DNA of 64,000 nucleotides from Streptomyces qaidamensis (GCF_001611795.1 NZ_CP015098.1:7936001-8000000); one strand, 5' to 3'. Shown: positions 33,021-41,282, numbered from the stretch's first letter. The notes: generated by a model from the sequence alone, not told the origin. Numbers and translations are program-made.

Positions 33021-34418
33021 ATGGCGATCCGCACATACGGCCCCAACGCCGTCGACTGGGAAGAGCGCATCGACCTGGACCGGCTGCGCGGGCAGCGGCT
33101 GGCCCGGCTGCACGAGTCCCTGAACCGCTCCGGCCTGGGCGCGGTGCTCTGCTTCGACTTCGCCAACATCCGCTACATGACGGCCACCCACATCGGCACC
33201 TGGGCGATGGACAAGCTGATCCGCTTCGCCCTGCTGGTGCGCGACGGCGAACCGGTCGTCTGGGACTTCGGCTCCGCCGCCCGCCACCACCAGCTGTACA
33301 ACCCGTGGCTCGACTACAGCGACGGCAAGGGCGGCCCGCCCACCGGCGCCCGGGCCGGCATCTCCACGCTGCGCGGCGCCTTCCACCCGGACGCCGGGAT
33401 CGCCGAGGACGTGGCCGCCAAGATCGCCGCCGAGCTGCGCGACCACGGGCTGGCGGGCGAACCCCTCGGCGTCGACGTCGCCGAGATGCCGGTCCTCGCC
33501 GCGCTGCGTGCCGAGGGCATCGACGTCGTCGACGGGCAGCAGGTCTTCCTGGAGGCCCGCCGCATCAAGACCGGCGACGAGATCGCCCTGCTCACCCAGG
33601 CCTGCGCCATGGTCGACGCGGCGTACGAGGAGCTGTACGGGTACCTGCGCCCGGGGGTGCGCGAGAACGAGTGCGTCGGCGTGGTCAGCAAGGTGCTCTA
33701 CGACCTCGGCAGCGAGTACGTCGAAGGCGTCAACGCCATCTCGGGCGAACGCTGTTCACCGCATCCGCACGTCTACAGCGACCGGTTGATCCGCCCGGGC
33801 GACCCGGCGTTCTTCGACATCCTGCACAGCCACCTCGGCTACCGCACCTGCTACTACCGCACGTTCGCCGTGGGCAGCGCCTCGCGGGCGCAACGGGACG
33901 CGTACGTGCGCTGCCGGGAGTACATGGACGAGGCGATCGCGCTCGTCCGGCCCGGTGCGACCACCGCCGACATCGTCCGGGTGTGGCCGCGCGCCGAGGA
34001 GTTCGGCTTCGCCGACGAGACCGCCGCGTTCGCCCTCCAGTACGGCCACGGCGTGGGCCTGTCGATCTGGGAGAAGCCGATCTTCAGCCGGCTGGTCTCC
34101 CTCGACCACCCCGAAGTCCTCGAAGAGGGCATGGTGTTCGCCCTGGAGACGTACTGGCCGGCCGCCGACGGCTGGTCCGCCGCCCGGATCGAGGAGGAGC
34201 TGGTCGTCACCGCCGACGGCTGCGAGGTCATCACCAAGTTCCCCGCCGAGGAACTGCTGGTGGCCGGGCGCAAGTACTGGACGGTGGGCGGCGAGCTGAA
34301 CACCCGGCGCGAGGCACAGTCCCACCTCAACACCGGGGACCGCGCGAGGGCGGACAGGGGGGAGCGCTCACACGCGCACCCCACGGACCGCCGGCCAACG
34401 ACGCAGCAGGACAGCTGA
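33021..34418 (+). CDS. M24-fold (pita-bread) protein, DddP/creatinase-like, probably not a peptidase
   Basis: 465 aa. Creatinase-type N-terminal domain (about 30-190, AVLCFDFANIRYMT) and a pita-bread M24 domain (195-440). Of the five metal ligands of M24 peptidases, Asp266, His343 (GHGVG), Glu376 (EEGMVFALE) and Glu391 are present, but the second Asp is Cys277 (YRTCYYRTF). The general look, including LCFDFANIRYMT and the acidic, Trp-rich N-domain, is closest to DddP-like and creatinase-like enzymes which use this fold for non-peptide chemistry. ATG 33021 is used; a GTG 15 bp earlier is possible. First structural gene of the operon; its stop overlaps the next start. Confidence 0.85.
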   Translation: MAIRTYGPNAVDWEERIDLDRLRGQRLARLHESLNRSGLGAVLCFDFANIRYMTATHIGTWAMDKLIRFALLVRDGEPVVWDFGSAARHHQLYNPWLDYSDGKGGPPTGARAGISTLRGAFHPDAGIAEDVAAKIAAELRDHGLAGEPLGVDVAEMPVLAALRAEGIDVVDGQQVFLEARRIKTGDEIALLTQACAMVDAAYEELYGYLRPGVRENECVGVVSKVLYDLGSEYVEGVNAISGERCSPHPHVYSDRLIRPGDPAFFDILHSHLGYRTCYYRTFAVGSASRAQRDAYVRCREYMDEAIALVRPGATTADIVRVWPRAEEFGFADETAAFALQYGHGVGLSIWEKPIFSRLVSLDHPEVLEEGMVFALETYWPAADGWSAARIEEELVVTADGCEVITKFPAEELLVAGRKYWTVGGELNTRREAQSHLNTGDRARADRGERSHAHPTDRRPTTQQDS

Positions 34419-35395
34419 TGGACGCCACCGCACTCCTCGACCGGTACGAGCGGATGAACGTCATCCGCCGGACGGAGAAGGCCGCCCACGACCTGTTCCT
34501 GCGGGGCCTGGTGAAGGGCACCACCCATCTGGCCGCCGGGCAGGAGGCCATCGCCGTGGGCGCGAGCGCCGCCCTGCGCCCGGACGACTATGTCTTCGCC
34601 ACCTACCGGGGCCACCACCACGCCCTCGCCCGGGGCGCCACCCCCGAGGAGTGCCTAGCCGAGCTGATGAGCCGGGCGACGGGGCTGTGCAAGGCCAAGG
34701 GCGGCTCCATGCACCTGACCAAGGCGGCCACCGGCATGCTCGGCTCGTACGCCATCGTCGGCTCCCATCTCCCGATGGCGGTGGGCGCGGCCTGGTCGGC
34801 CCGGCTGCGCGGCACCGAACAGCTGGCGGTCGCCTTCTTCGGCGACGGCGCGACCAACATCGGCGCCTTCCACGAGTCGCTCAACCTCGCTGCCGTGTGG
34901 AAACTGCCGGTGCTCTTCGTGTGCGAGAACAACCTGTACATGGAGTACACGCCGATCGCCGACGTCACGGCCGTGCCCCGCCCCGCCGCCGACCGGGCCC
35001 CCGCCCACGGCATCCCGGGCGAGGTCGTCGACGGCAACGACGTCGAGGCGGTCGAGGAGGCGGTGGGGCGGCTCGCGCGGCGGGCCCGGGCCGGAGACGG
35101 GCCCGCCGTGCTGGAGGCCGAGACCTACCGGCACTTCGGGCACAGCCGCGCCGACCCGGCAGCCTACCGCCCGGCCGAGGAGGTCGAACGCTGGCTGAAG
35201 CACGACCCGTTGGACCTGGCGCGGGGGCGCCTGACCGAGCTGGGCGTGGACGAGGAGACGGTCGCCGGTGCCGACGAGCGGGCCCGGGACGTCGTGGAGC
35301 GGGCCGTGGAGGCGGCGAAGGCCGCGCCGCCGCCCGATCCGCGCGAGGCACTGACCGACGTGTGGGCGGACGGAGGTGCCGCATGGCGGACGTGA
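34418..35395 (+). CDS. TPP-dependent dehydrogenase E1 component, alpha subunit (AcoA/PdhA-like)
   Basis: 325 aa. TPP motif GDGATNIGAFHESLNLA...CENN (GDG-X(about 28)-N) is intact, as are THLAAGQEA and YRGHHHALARG. Closest in appearance to acetoin dehydrogenase or pyruvate/branched-chain E1 alpha. It should decarboxylate a 2-oxo acid or cleave an acyloin, transferring the acyl group to a lipoyl E2. No E2 or E3 gene is in the operon. Start ATG overlaps the M24 stop (TGATG); the beta subunit gene overlaps its end. Confidence 0.92.
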   Translation: MDATALLDRYERMNVIRRTEKAAHDLFLRGLVKGTTHLAAGQEAIAVGASAALRPDDYVFATYRGHHHALARGATPEECLAELMSRATGLCKAKGGSMHLTKAATGMLGSYAIVGSHLPMAVGAAWSARLRGTEQLAVAFFGDGATNIGAFHESLNLAAVWKLPVLFVCENNLYMEYTPIADVTAVPRPAADRAPAHGIPGEVVDGNDVEAVEEAVGRLARRARAGDGPAVLEAETYRHFGHSRADPAAYRPAEEVERWLKHDPLDLARGRLTELGVDEETVAGADERARDVVERAVEAAKAAPPPDPREALTDVWADGGAAWRT

Positions 35396-36363
35396 TCACC
35401 TACCGGGACGCGGTCGCCGAGGGCATCGCCCGCGAGATGCGGCGGGACGCGTCGGTGGTGTGCCTCGGGGAGGACATCGCCGCGGCCGGCGGGGTGTTCA
35501 AGACGACCACGGGCCTGCTGGAGGAGTTCGGAGCCGACCGGGTGTGGGACACGCCCATCTCCGAACAGGCCATCGTGGGCGCGGCGATGGGCGCCGCCAT
35601 GACAGGGATGCGGCCCGTCGCGGAGATCATGTTCTCCGACTTCCTGGCCTGCTGCTGGGACTACCTCGCCAACGAGATCCCCAAGGTCCGCTACATGACC
35701 GGCGGCCAGGTGACCGTGCCCCTCGTCGTACGCACCGCCAACGGCGGCGGCCTCGGCTTCGGCGCCCAGCACTCCCAGGCCACCGAGAACTGGGCCCTGA
35801 CCGTCCCCGGGCTGAAGATCGCGGCGCCGGCGACACCGGCCGACGTCACCGGCATGCTGGCGGCGGCGATCCGCAGCGAGGACCCGGTGGTCTTCTTCGA
35901 GCACAAGGGGCTGCTCGCGACCAAGGGGCCGCCGCCCCCGCCCGGTCACGTCGTCGAGCTCGGCCGGGCCGCGATCGTCCGCGAGGGCGCCGACGTCACC
36001 CTCGTCGCGCTCGCCTCGACGGTCCCCCTGGCCCTGAAGGCCGCCGGCGTCCTGGCCGGGGAGGGCATCGAGGCCGAAGTGGTCGACCTGCGCTGCCTGG
36101 TCCCGCTGGACGCCGCGACCGTCCTCGCATCGCTGGGCAAGACCTCGCGGCTCGTCACCGTCGAGGAGAACCCGTACCAGGGCGGCTGGGGCGCCACCGT
36201 CGTCTCGGTCGTCGCCGACGCGGGATTCGCCCTGCTGGACGCGCCCGTGCGGCGGGTGGCGGGGGAGTGCGTCCCGCTGCCGTTCGCCGACACGCTGGAG
36301 CAGCAGGTCATCCCCACCGTCGACAAGGTCGTCACGGAGGTCCGCAGGCTCGCCGCGTACTGA
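35383..36363 (+). CDS. TPP-dependent dehydrogenase E1 component, beta subunit (AcoB/PdhB-like)
   Basis: 326 aa. Standard E1 beta: ITYRDAVAEGIAREM, VCLGEDIAAAGGVFKTT, TPISEQAIVGAAMGAAMTG with the Glu that activates TPP, and a transketolase C-terminal domain ending with EENPYQGGWGATV. Overlaps the alpha gene by 13 bp with a CGGAGG ribosome-binding site inside it. Forms alpha2beta2 with the preceding product. Confidence 0.93.
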   Translation: MADVITYRDAVAEGIAREMRRDASVVCLGEDIAAAGGVFKTTTGLLEEFGADRVWDTPISEQAIVGAAMGAAMTGMRPVAEIMFSDFLACCWDYLANEIPKVRYMTGGQVTVPLVVRTANGGGLGFGAQHSQATENWALTVPGLKIAAPATPADVTGMLAAAIRSEDPVVFFEHKGLLATKGPPPPPGHVVELGRAAIVREGADVTLVALASTVPLALKAAGVLAGEGIEAEVVDLRCLVPLDAATVLASLGKTSRLVTVEENPYQGGWGATVVSVVADAGFALLDAPVRRVAGECVPLPFADTLEQQVIPTVDKVVTEVRRLAAY

Positions 36364-36404
36364 GCCGCACACCCGCCACCGAACACCCCATGGGAGGAAG
36401 CGCG

Positions 36405-37766
36405 ATGACCACCAGGACACTGCTGCGCTCCGGTCACGTGATCTCGATGGACCCGGACATCGGGGACCTGCCCCAGGGGGACGTCCTCGTCGAGGACGGC
36501 AGGATCGCGGCCGTCGAACCCGAGATCAGCGCCGACGCCGAGGTCCTCGACATGGCCGGCCACATCGTGATCCCCGGCTTCGTCGACACCCACCGCCACA
36601 CCTGGGAGGCCCCCATCCGGGGCGTCGCCCCCGACGCCACCCTCGACGACTACTTCGTCGACATCCTCGACACCTTCGCACCGCTGTACACCCCCGAGGA
36701 CGTGTACGCGGGCAACCTCGCGGGCGCCCTGGAGTGCATCAACGCCGGCATCACCACGCTCGTCGACTGGTCGCACATCAACAACACCCCCGAGCACCCC
36801 GACGCGGCGATCCAGGGCCTGGCGGAGTCCGGCATCCGGGCGCGGTACGCGTACGGCAGCGCCAACACCTCCCTCGCGGATTACTGGTTCGAGAGCAGGA
36901 TCGCGATCCCGGCGGACGACGTACGGCGGATCCGGGCGGCGCACTTCGCGTCCGACGACGGCCTGCTCACCATGGGCCTGGCCACCCGCGGACCCGGCTT
37001 CTGCGTCGACGAGGTCGTCACCGCCGAATGGGCCATGGCGCGCGAGCTGGGCCTGCCCATCACCGTGCACGTGGCCATGGGGCGCCTCGCCGGCCGCTTC
37101 GGCATGGTCAAACAGCTTCACGGCCTGGGACTGCTCGGCCCGGACACCACCTACGTCCACAGCTGCTACCTCAGCGAGGAGGAGTGGCGGATGGTCGCCG
37201 ACAGCGGCGGCACGGTGTCGGTCGCGCCGCAGGTGGAGCTCCAGATGGGGCACGGCTGGCCGCCCGTGATGCAGGCCATCGAGCACGGCCTGCGGCCGTC
37301 GCTGAGCATCGACGTCGTCACCACCGTGCCCGGCGACATGTTCACCCAGATCCGTGCGGCCTTCGGCGCCGAGCGCGCACGCGTCAACGCCGACTGCTGG
37401 CAGGCCAACATGCCGGTCCCCGACACCATGCTGACGGCACGTCAGATGCTGGAGATCGCCACCGTGAACGGCGCGCACGTCGCCGGTCTGGAGGACCGCA
37501 CCGGCTCCCTGACCCCGGGCAAGCGCGCCGACATCGTGGGGATCGACGCCACCGCCCCGAACGTCGCCCCCGTGCACGACGCGACGGCCGCGGTGACGCT
37601 GTGCGCCGACGTCTCGAACGTGGACACGGTCCTCGTCGACGGCGTGATCCACAAGCGTGACGGCCGGCTCCTCGGCGACACCGCCCGTGCACTGCGGCTC
37701 GTCGGCGAATCCCGGGACCGGCTCCTCGCCGCGAAGGAGGCCAAGGCGGCGAAGGCGCCGGCATGA
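36405..37766 (+). CDS. Amidohydrolase, ATZ/TRZ (cytosine-deaminase-like) family
   Basis: 453 aa from ATG 36405 with GGGAGGAAG upstream. Metal-dependent hydrolase of the amidohydrolase superfamily subtype III: GFVDTHRHTWEA (HxH), ITVHVAMG (His), TYVHSCYLS (His) and SLSIDVVTTVPGDMF (Asp). Family members deaminate or dechlorinate N-heterocycles or guanine-like compounds. Composite beta-sandwich ends present (LLRSGHVISMDP at the N-terminus, GSLTPGKRADIVGID at the C-terminus). Substrate unknown; the context suggests a step on a cyclic or amidine-containing nitrogen compound. Overlaps the bicupin gene by ATGA. Confidence 0.9.
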   Translation: MTTRTLLRSGHVISMDPDIGDLPQGDVLVEDGRIAAVEPEISADAEVLDMAGHIVIPGFVDTHRHTWEAPIRGVAPDATLDDYFVDILDTFAPLYTPEDVYAGNLAGALECINAGITTLVDWSHINNTPEHPDAAIQGLAESGIRARYAYGSANTSLADYWFESRIAIPADDVRRIRAAHFASDDGLLTMGLATRGPGFCVDEVVTAEWAMARELGLPITVHVAMGRLAGRFGMVKQLHGLGLLGPDTTYVHSCYLSEEEWRMVADSGGTVSVAPQVELQMGHGWPPVMQAIEHGLRPSLSIDVVTTVPGDMFTQIRAAFGAERARVNADCWQANMPVPDTMLTARQMLEIATVNGAHVAGLEDRTGSLTPGKRADIVGIDATAPNVAPVHDATAAVTLCADVSNVDTVLVDGVIHKRDGRLLGDTARALRLVGESRDRLLAAKEAKAAKAPA

Positions 37767-38644
37767 CGAATCACCTGGTGCGTCACGCCGCCGACCTGCC
37801 CGAGCCGCCCCGCGACGGCCACGGTCACCGGCGCCGGGCGCTGGTCGGCGAGGACGACGGCAGCGTCCACACCGGCTTCGGCCTGTGCGAACTGCGGTTC
37901 GGCGGGCGGGTGCCCGCCCATGTGCACTCCTACGAGGAGACCTTCTTCGTCCTCGACGGAGCCGTGATCCTCGACCTGCCGGACGGCTCGTACCTGCTGG
38001 AGACGGGCGACTACGGCCTGCTGCCGACCGGTGTCCCGCACGCCTGGCGTGGGGCCGGGGGTACCGGCGGCCGCTGGGCCGACATGCTGGCCCCGGTGCC
38101 GCGCGCCCGCTACGGGCACGACACCCAGGCCGTGCCGGACCTGCCCGCGCGCGAGCCGGCCCGGGTCGACGTCCGGGACCCGCGCACCCGCCTCTTCGGC
38201 CACTTCGAGCCCGGCCAGATGGATCCCGGCAAGCAGTCCCAGGATCTGCTGGCCGTCACGGCGAGCATGCGGACGGCGCTGCTGGTCTACAGCGGGATCA
38301 CGGTGAAGATGATGATCGACGGCGATCTGGGCGCGGTCGCCTCGACGATGTTCATGGTGCAGTACGCGTCCGACGGGGTCATCGGAACCCACGACCATCC
38401 CTTCGAGGAGACCTATCTGATCCTGGAGGGCGTGGCCGAGGCCACCCTGGACGGCGAGCGGTACCGGCTGGAGCCCGGCGATCTGGCCTGGGCGGGCGCC
38501 GGATGCGTGCACGGATTCGTCAACGCGGGGCAGGGGACACTGCGCTGGCTGGAGACACAGGCGCCGCAACCGCCGTCACGGCACTCGTACCGGTTCACGC
38601 GGGACTGGGACTACCTGCGCGCGGCACTGGAGGAGAAGTCATGA
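37763..38644 (+). CDS. Bicupin protein
   Basis: 293 aa, two cupin-2 domains. The first has HVHSYEETFFVLDG and later PHAW; the second HDHPFEETYLILEG and CVHGF, so both keep a full 3-His-1-Glu metal site. Layout resembles (S)-ureidoglycine aminohydrolase (UGlyAH-type bicupins), a Mn enzyme of ureide catabolism, but overall identity cannot be judged here. An isomerase or dioxygenase role is also possible. Coupled on both sides by ATGA overlaps. Confidence 0.85.
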   Translation: MTNHLVRHAADLPEPPRDGHGHRRRALVGEDDGSVHTGFGLCELRFGGRVPAHVHSYEETFFVLDGAVILDLPDGSYLLETGDYGLLPTGVPHAWRGAGGTGGRWADMLAPVPRARYGHDTQAVPDLPAREPARVDVRDPRTRLFGHFEPGQMDPGKQSQDLLAVTASMRTALLVYSGITVKMMIDGDLGAVASTMFMVQYASDGVIGTHDHPFEETYLILEGVAEATLDGERYRLEPGDLAWAGAGCVHGFVNAGQGTLRWLETQAPQPPSRHSYRFTRDWDYLRAALEEKS

Positions 38645-39330
38645 GCAGTGTGCTCGTCGTCGGCGGCACGTCCGGGATCGGGCTGGAGTTCGCCCGGGCG
38701 CGGGCCGGGCAAGGAGACGACGTCGTCCTCACCGGCCGCGACACCCGGCGGGCCGAAGCGATCGCGAAGGAGGTCGGCGCCCGCGGACTCGCCCTCGACC
38801 TGGCCCGGCCGCTGGAGATCGCGGCGGCCCTGGCCGGCCTGGGGCGCGTCGACCATCTGGTGATCGCGGGCGTCACCCGGGACGACAACAAGGTGACCGA
38901 GTACGACATCGACGCCGCCCTGCGCCTGGTCACCCTGAAGCTGGTCGGCTACACGGAGGTGGTGCACACGCTGCGGAGCCGGCTGCACGACGACAGCTCC
39001 ATCGTGCTGTTCGGCGGCCAGGCCAAGGAACGCCCCTACCCGGGCGCGACGACGGTGGCGACGGTCAACGCGGGGGTGCGGGGCCTGATGAACTCCCTGG
39101 CCGTTGAACTCGCTCCGGTCCGGGTCAACACCGTGCACCCCGGGATCGTGGGCGACAGCCCGTACTGGCAGGCCAAACCGGAGAAGGTGCTCGCCACGCT
39201 GCGCACCGAGACCCCGACGGGACGGCTCGCCGCCATGGCGGACGTGGTCGACGCGGTGGACTTCCTGCTGCGCAACCGGTCGGTCAACGCCGTCGAACTG
39301 ACGGTGGACGGAGGCTGGTTGCTCGGGTGA
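38641..39330 (+). CDS. Atypical short-chain dehydrogenase/reductase lacking YxxxK
   Basis: 229 aa. Rossmann start VLVVGGTSGIGLEFARA, NAG-equivalent LVIAGVTRDD, and the C-terminal NTVHPGIVGDSPYW and VNAVELTVDGGWLL of classical SDRs. The catalytic Tyr and Lys of YxxxK are replaced by Val139 and Asn143 (TTVATVNAGVRGL). A cofactor-binding but catalytically altered role is likely; some SDR subfamilies keep activity through other residues. Last gene of the operon, convergent with the endonuclease gene 24 bp downstream. Confidence 0.85.
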   Translation: MSSVLVVGGTSGIGLEFARARAGQGDDVVLTGRDTRRAEAIAKEVGARGLALDLARPLEIAAALAGLGRVDHLVIAGVTRDDNKVTEYDIDAALRLVTLKLVGYTEVVHTLRSRLHDDSSIVLFGGQAKERPYPGATTVATVNAGVRGLMNSLAVELAPVRVNTVHPGIVGDSPYWQAKPEKVLATLRTETPTGRLAAMADVVDAVDFLLRNRSVNAVELTVDGGWLLG

Positions 39331-39354
39331 GCGGCCTTCCGGCGAAGGTGCCGG

Positions 39355-40002
39355 TCACCCGGCACGCCGCAGCGTGTCCTCGGCGACCTCCTTGTCCACC
39401 GCCGCCCGCACCAACGCGGCGGCGAGGACGGCCGGGTCGGTGTCACCGGCCAGTTCGGTGAGGCGCTCCGGATCCTTCGGCAGGTCCAGCCGCTCGGCGC
39501 CCTGGAGGGCCTTGGCGTCCAGATAGGGGGCCACCTCCGGCCAGACGCCCTGCGCCTCGCGCAGGAAGATGTCGGCACCCGCAGGCCCGATTCCGGGGAA
39601 CTCCTTCAGGAGGCGGCGCAGTTCGGAGACCTCGCCGTCCGCCTCCCGGCGCAGCCGCCGCAGATCGCCGCCCCATCGCTCGCTCAACAGCCCGGCGGCG
39701 TCGCCGAGCTGGGTGGCCGTGCGCTCGTCGTAGCGCCGGTAACCGCCCCGGCCCAGGGCGTCGACCCGCTGCTGCCAGGAGGCCTGCGCCATACGCCGCG
39801 GATCGCGCAGCCCCGCCTCGTGCAGGGCACGGGCGGTGGCCAGCGCGATCGAGCCGCGGATACGGGCACTGAGCAGGTGGGAGAGCACCAGCAGCCGGTA
39901 CAGCGGCTGCGGGGTGTCCTTCAGTCCGATGCCCGCCTCCTCGGCGTAGGTGCGGCCGTGCGCGCCGACGAGTTCCCGTACGACGCGCTCCGGGCGGCCC
40001 AC
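39355..40002 (-). CDS. HhH-GPD superfamily DNA endonuclease/glycosylase-like protein
   Basis: 215 aa, GTG start. The helix-hairpin-helix FPGIGPAGADIFLREAQ (near residue 140) and all-helical fold match endonuclease III-type enzymes; the catalytic Lys of the Nth-type GxGxKTA is missing (GIGPAGAD) while an Asp follows. No FeS-cluster Cys at the C-terminus. Such actinomycete proteins are annotated as endonucleases without known lesion specificity. GTG start 4 bp from the DUF3140 stop, same strand, so co-transcribed. Confidence 0.82.
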   Translation of the reverse strand: MGRPERVVRELVGAHGRTYAEEAGIGLKDTPQPLYRLLVLSHLLSARIRGSIALATARALHEAGLRDPRRMAQASWQQRVDALGRGGYRRYDERTATQLGDAAGLLSERWGGDLRRLRREADGEVSELRRLLKEFPGIGPAGADIFLREAQGVWPEVAPYLDAKALQGAERLDLPKDPERLTELAGDTDPAVLAAALVRAAVDKEVAEDTLRRAG

Positions 40003-40005
40003 GGT

Positions 40006-40350
40006 CTACCCCTTCAGCGGGTCGTGCCCGACCGTCATCAGCCGGCGCCGGCGCCGGGTGTCCTCGGCCGTCACCTCCGGCTCGGGCTCGTTCTCCAGGT
40101 CCACCTGGCCGGTGACCGTGTCCACGACCTTCCGCATCACGCGCAGGTCGTCCTCGGTCAGGTCGGTGCGCCGCTTCTGGAGGATCGCCAGGACGTGCTG
40201 CCCGGTGGCCGAGCCGGCCTGGTCCGGCAGCGGCTCGGTGGCCTCGTCGGCGTCGCGGACCCGCAGCCAGGCCGCGAGCTCCTGCGAGGTCATGTTCACC
40301 ACGCGGTGGAAGTCCTCCCACAGCGCGTCGAGTTCGAGGGCGTCGGTCAT
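40006..40350 (-). CDS. DUF3140 protein
   Basis: 114 aa. Matches the DUF3140 layout: LWEDFHRVVNMTSQELAAWL at the start, then GQHVLAILQKRRTDLTEDDLRVM and a charged DTRRRRRLMTVGHDP tail. Function unknown; related proteins resemble DNA-binding or hypermutation-protection factors. It is in one minus-strand run with WhiB, Dps and the HhH endonuclease, suggesting a DNA-protection module under stress; this is inference from position. Confidence 0.88.
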   Translation of the reverse strand: MTDALELDALWEDFHRVVNMTSQELAAWLRVRDADEATEPLPDQAGSATGQHVLAILQKRRTDLTEDDLRVMRKVVDTVTGQVDLENEPEPEVTAEDTRRRRRLMTVGHDPLKG

Positions 40351-40403
40351 CGCCTGCCCCTTCCGTACGTACGTCGGATGCCCTGTGCCTGTCGCCCCGC
40401 AGG

Positions 40404-40880
40404 TCAGCGGGGGAAGTTCTCGGCGTCGAACATCCAGCGCTGCTTCTCCAGTTCCGCGGTGACGCTGATCAGCAGGTCCTGGGTGACCGGGTCCGCCTTC
40501 TCGGTCGCGTCGATGCGCTCGCGCAGCCGGCCGACCGCGTCCTGCAGCGCTTCCACCATCACCTGCACGGCGTCCGAGTCGCGCACCCAGCCCTCCTTCG
40601 GGGCGGGCAACGTGAAGGCCTTGGCGATGGTCTCCGGCCGGCCGTCCGGCGGGACGCCCAGCGCCGCGGACCGCTCCGCGACGGTGTCGGCGAAGTCCCG
40701 TGCCGCCGTGACCACCTCGTCGAGCTGGAGGTGGATGGACCGGAAACGGGGGCCGACGACGTTCCAGTGCGCCTGCTTCCCGACCAGCGAGAGCCCGAGC
40801 AGATCCACCAGGGTGTCCTGGAGTGCCTCGCAGGAGACCTTGCGGGCGTCGTCGGGCAGTGTGCTCCTCACAGCCGTCAT
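40404..40880 (-). CDS. Dps-family ferritin-like DNA-protection protein
   Basis: 158 aa. Ferroxidase centre region GKQAHWNVVGPRFRSIHLQLDEVV with His/Asp/Glu ligands is intact. Dps oxidises ferrous iron with peroxide, stores it as ferric core in a dodecamer and can bind DNA. N- and C-terminal tails are short, so DNA binding is uncertain. Its start overlaps the stop of an upstream WhiB gene by 4 bp, so translation of the two is coupled. Confidence 0.93.
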   Translation of the reverse strand: MTAVRSTLPDDARKVSCEALQDTLVDLLGLSLVGKQAHWNVVGPRFRSIHLQLDEVVTAARDFADTVAERSAALGVPPDGRPETIAKAFTLPAPKEGWVRDSDAVQVMVEALQDAVGRLRERIDATEKADPVTQDLLISVTAELEKQRWMFDAENFPR

Positions 40881-41173
40881 AGGGCACTTCTCCTTCTCGC
40901 GTCGTTCCTGGTCGTCCGGAGCAGTGCGTCGCGTTCCTCCTCGCCGGTGCCGCCCCACACGCCCGAGGCCTGACCGCTGCTCAGCGCGAAACCCAGACAC
41001 TGGTCGGTCACCGAGCAGCGGGCGCACACCCGCTTCGCGGCGCTCACGTCGCGCAGGGCGGGTCCGGCGGTGCCCACCGGAAAGAACAGCTCGGGGTCCT
41101 CGTCCACGCAGGCGGCGCTCCGCAACCACTCCATGAACGCGCGGGTGCCCTGGGCGCCCTGGTGCAAACGCAT
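40877..41173 (-). CDS. WhiB-family Fe-S transcription factor
   Basis: 98 aa. Four Cys for the [4Fe-4S] cluster are visible: AACVDEDPELFFPVG, CARC and QCLGFAL, followed by the beta-turn GVWGGTGEEER and a basic tail. An internal ATG at 41134 (MEWLRSAAC) matches the more usual WhiB start; neither has a Shine-Dalgarno. WhiB-like proteins sense redox/NO and partner with sigma factors. Coupling to dps implies shared control of oxidative-stress protection. Confidence 0.92.
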   Translation of the reverse strand: MRLHQGAQGTRAFMEWLRSAACVDEDPELFFPVGTAGPALRDVSAAKRVCARCSVTDQCLGFALSSGQASGVWGGTGEEERDALLRTTRNDARRRSAL

Positions 41174-41232
41174 CGCACGAGGTTGTCCGGCCTGCGATAT
41201 GACCTGCCGGGACGTCTGTAAGGCGCAGAATC

Positions 41233-41282
41233 TTCACAGACGGCGGGCCGAGGGGCTATAGTCCGAAACTAGCAGTGCTAAT
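41233..41282 (+). promoter_or_regulatory. Promoter with TetR-like palindrome upstream of the thiolase gene
   Basis: -35 TTCACA (41233-41238), 18-bp spacer, -10 TATAGT (41257-41262). The palindrome TAGCA-G-TGCTA (41270-41280), extended to AACTAGCA/TGCTAATT with one mismatch, sits across the expected transcription start. A TetR-type repressor of beta-oxidation genes is the likely binder; it is not encoded nearby. Confidence 0.65.
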
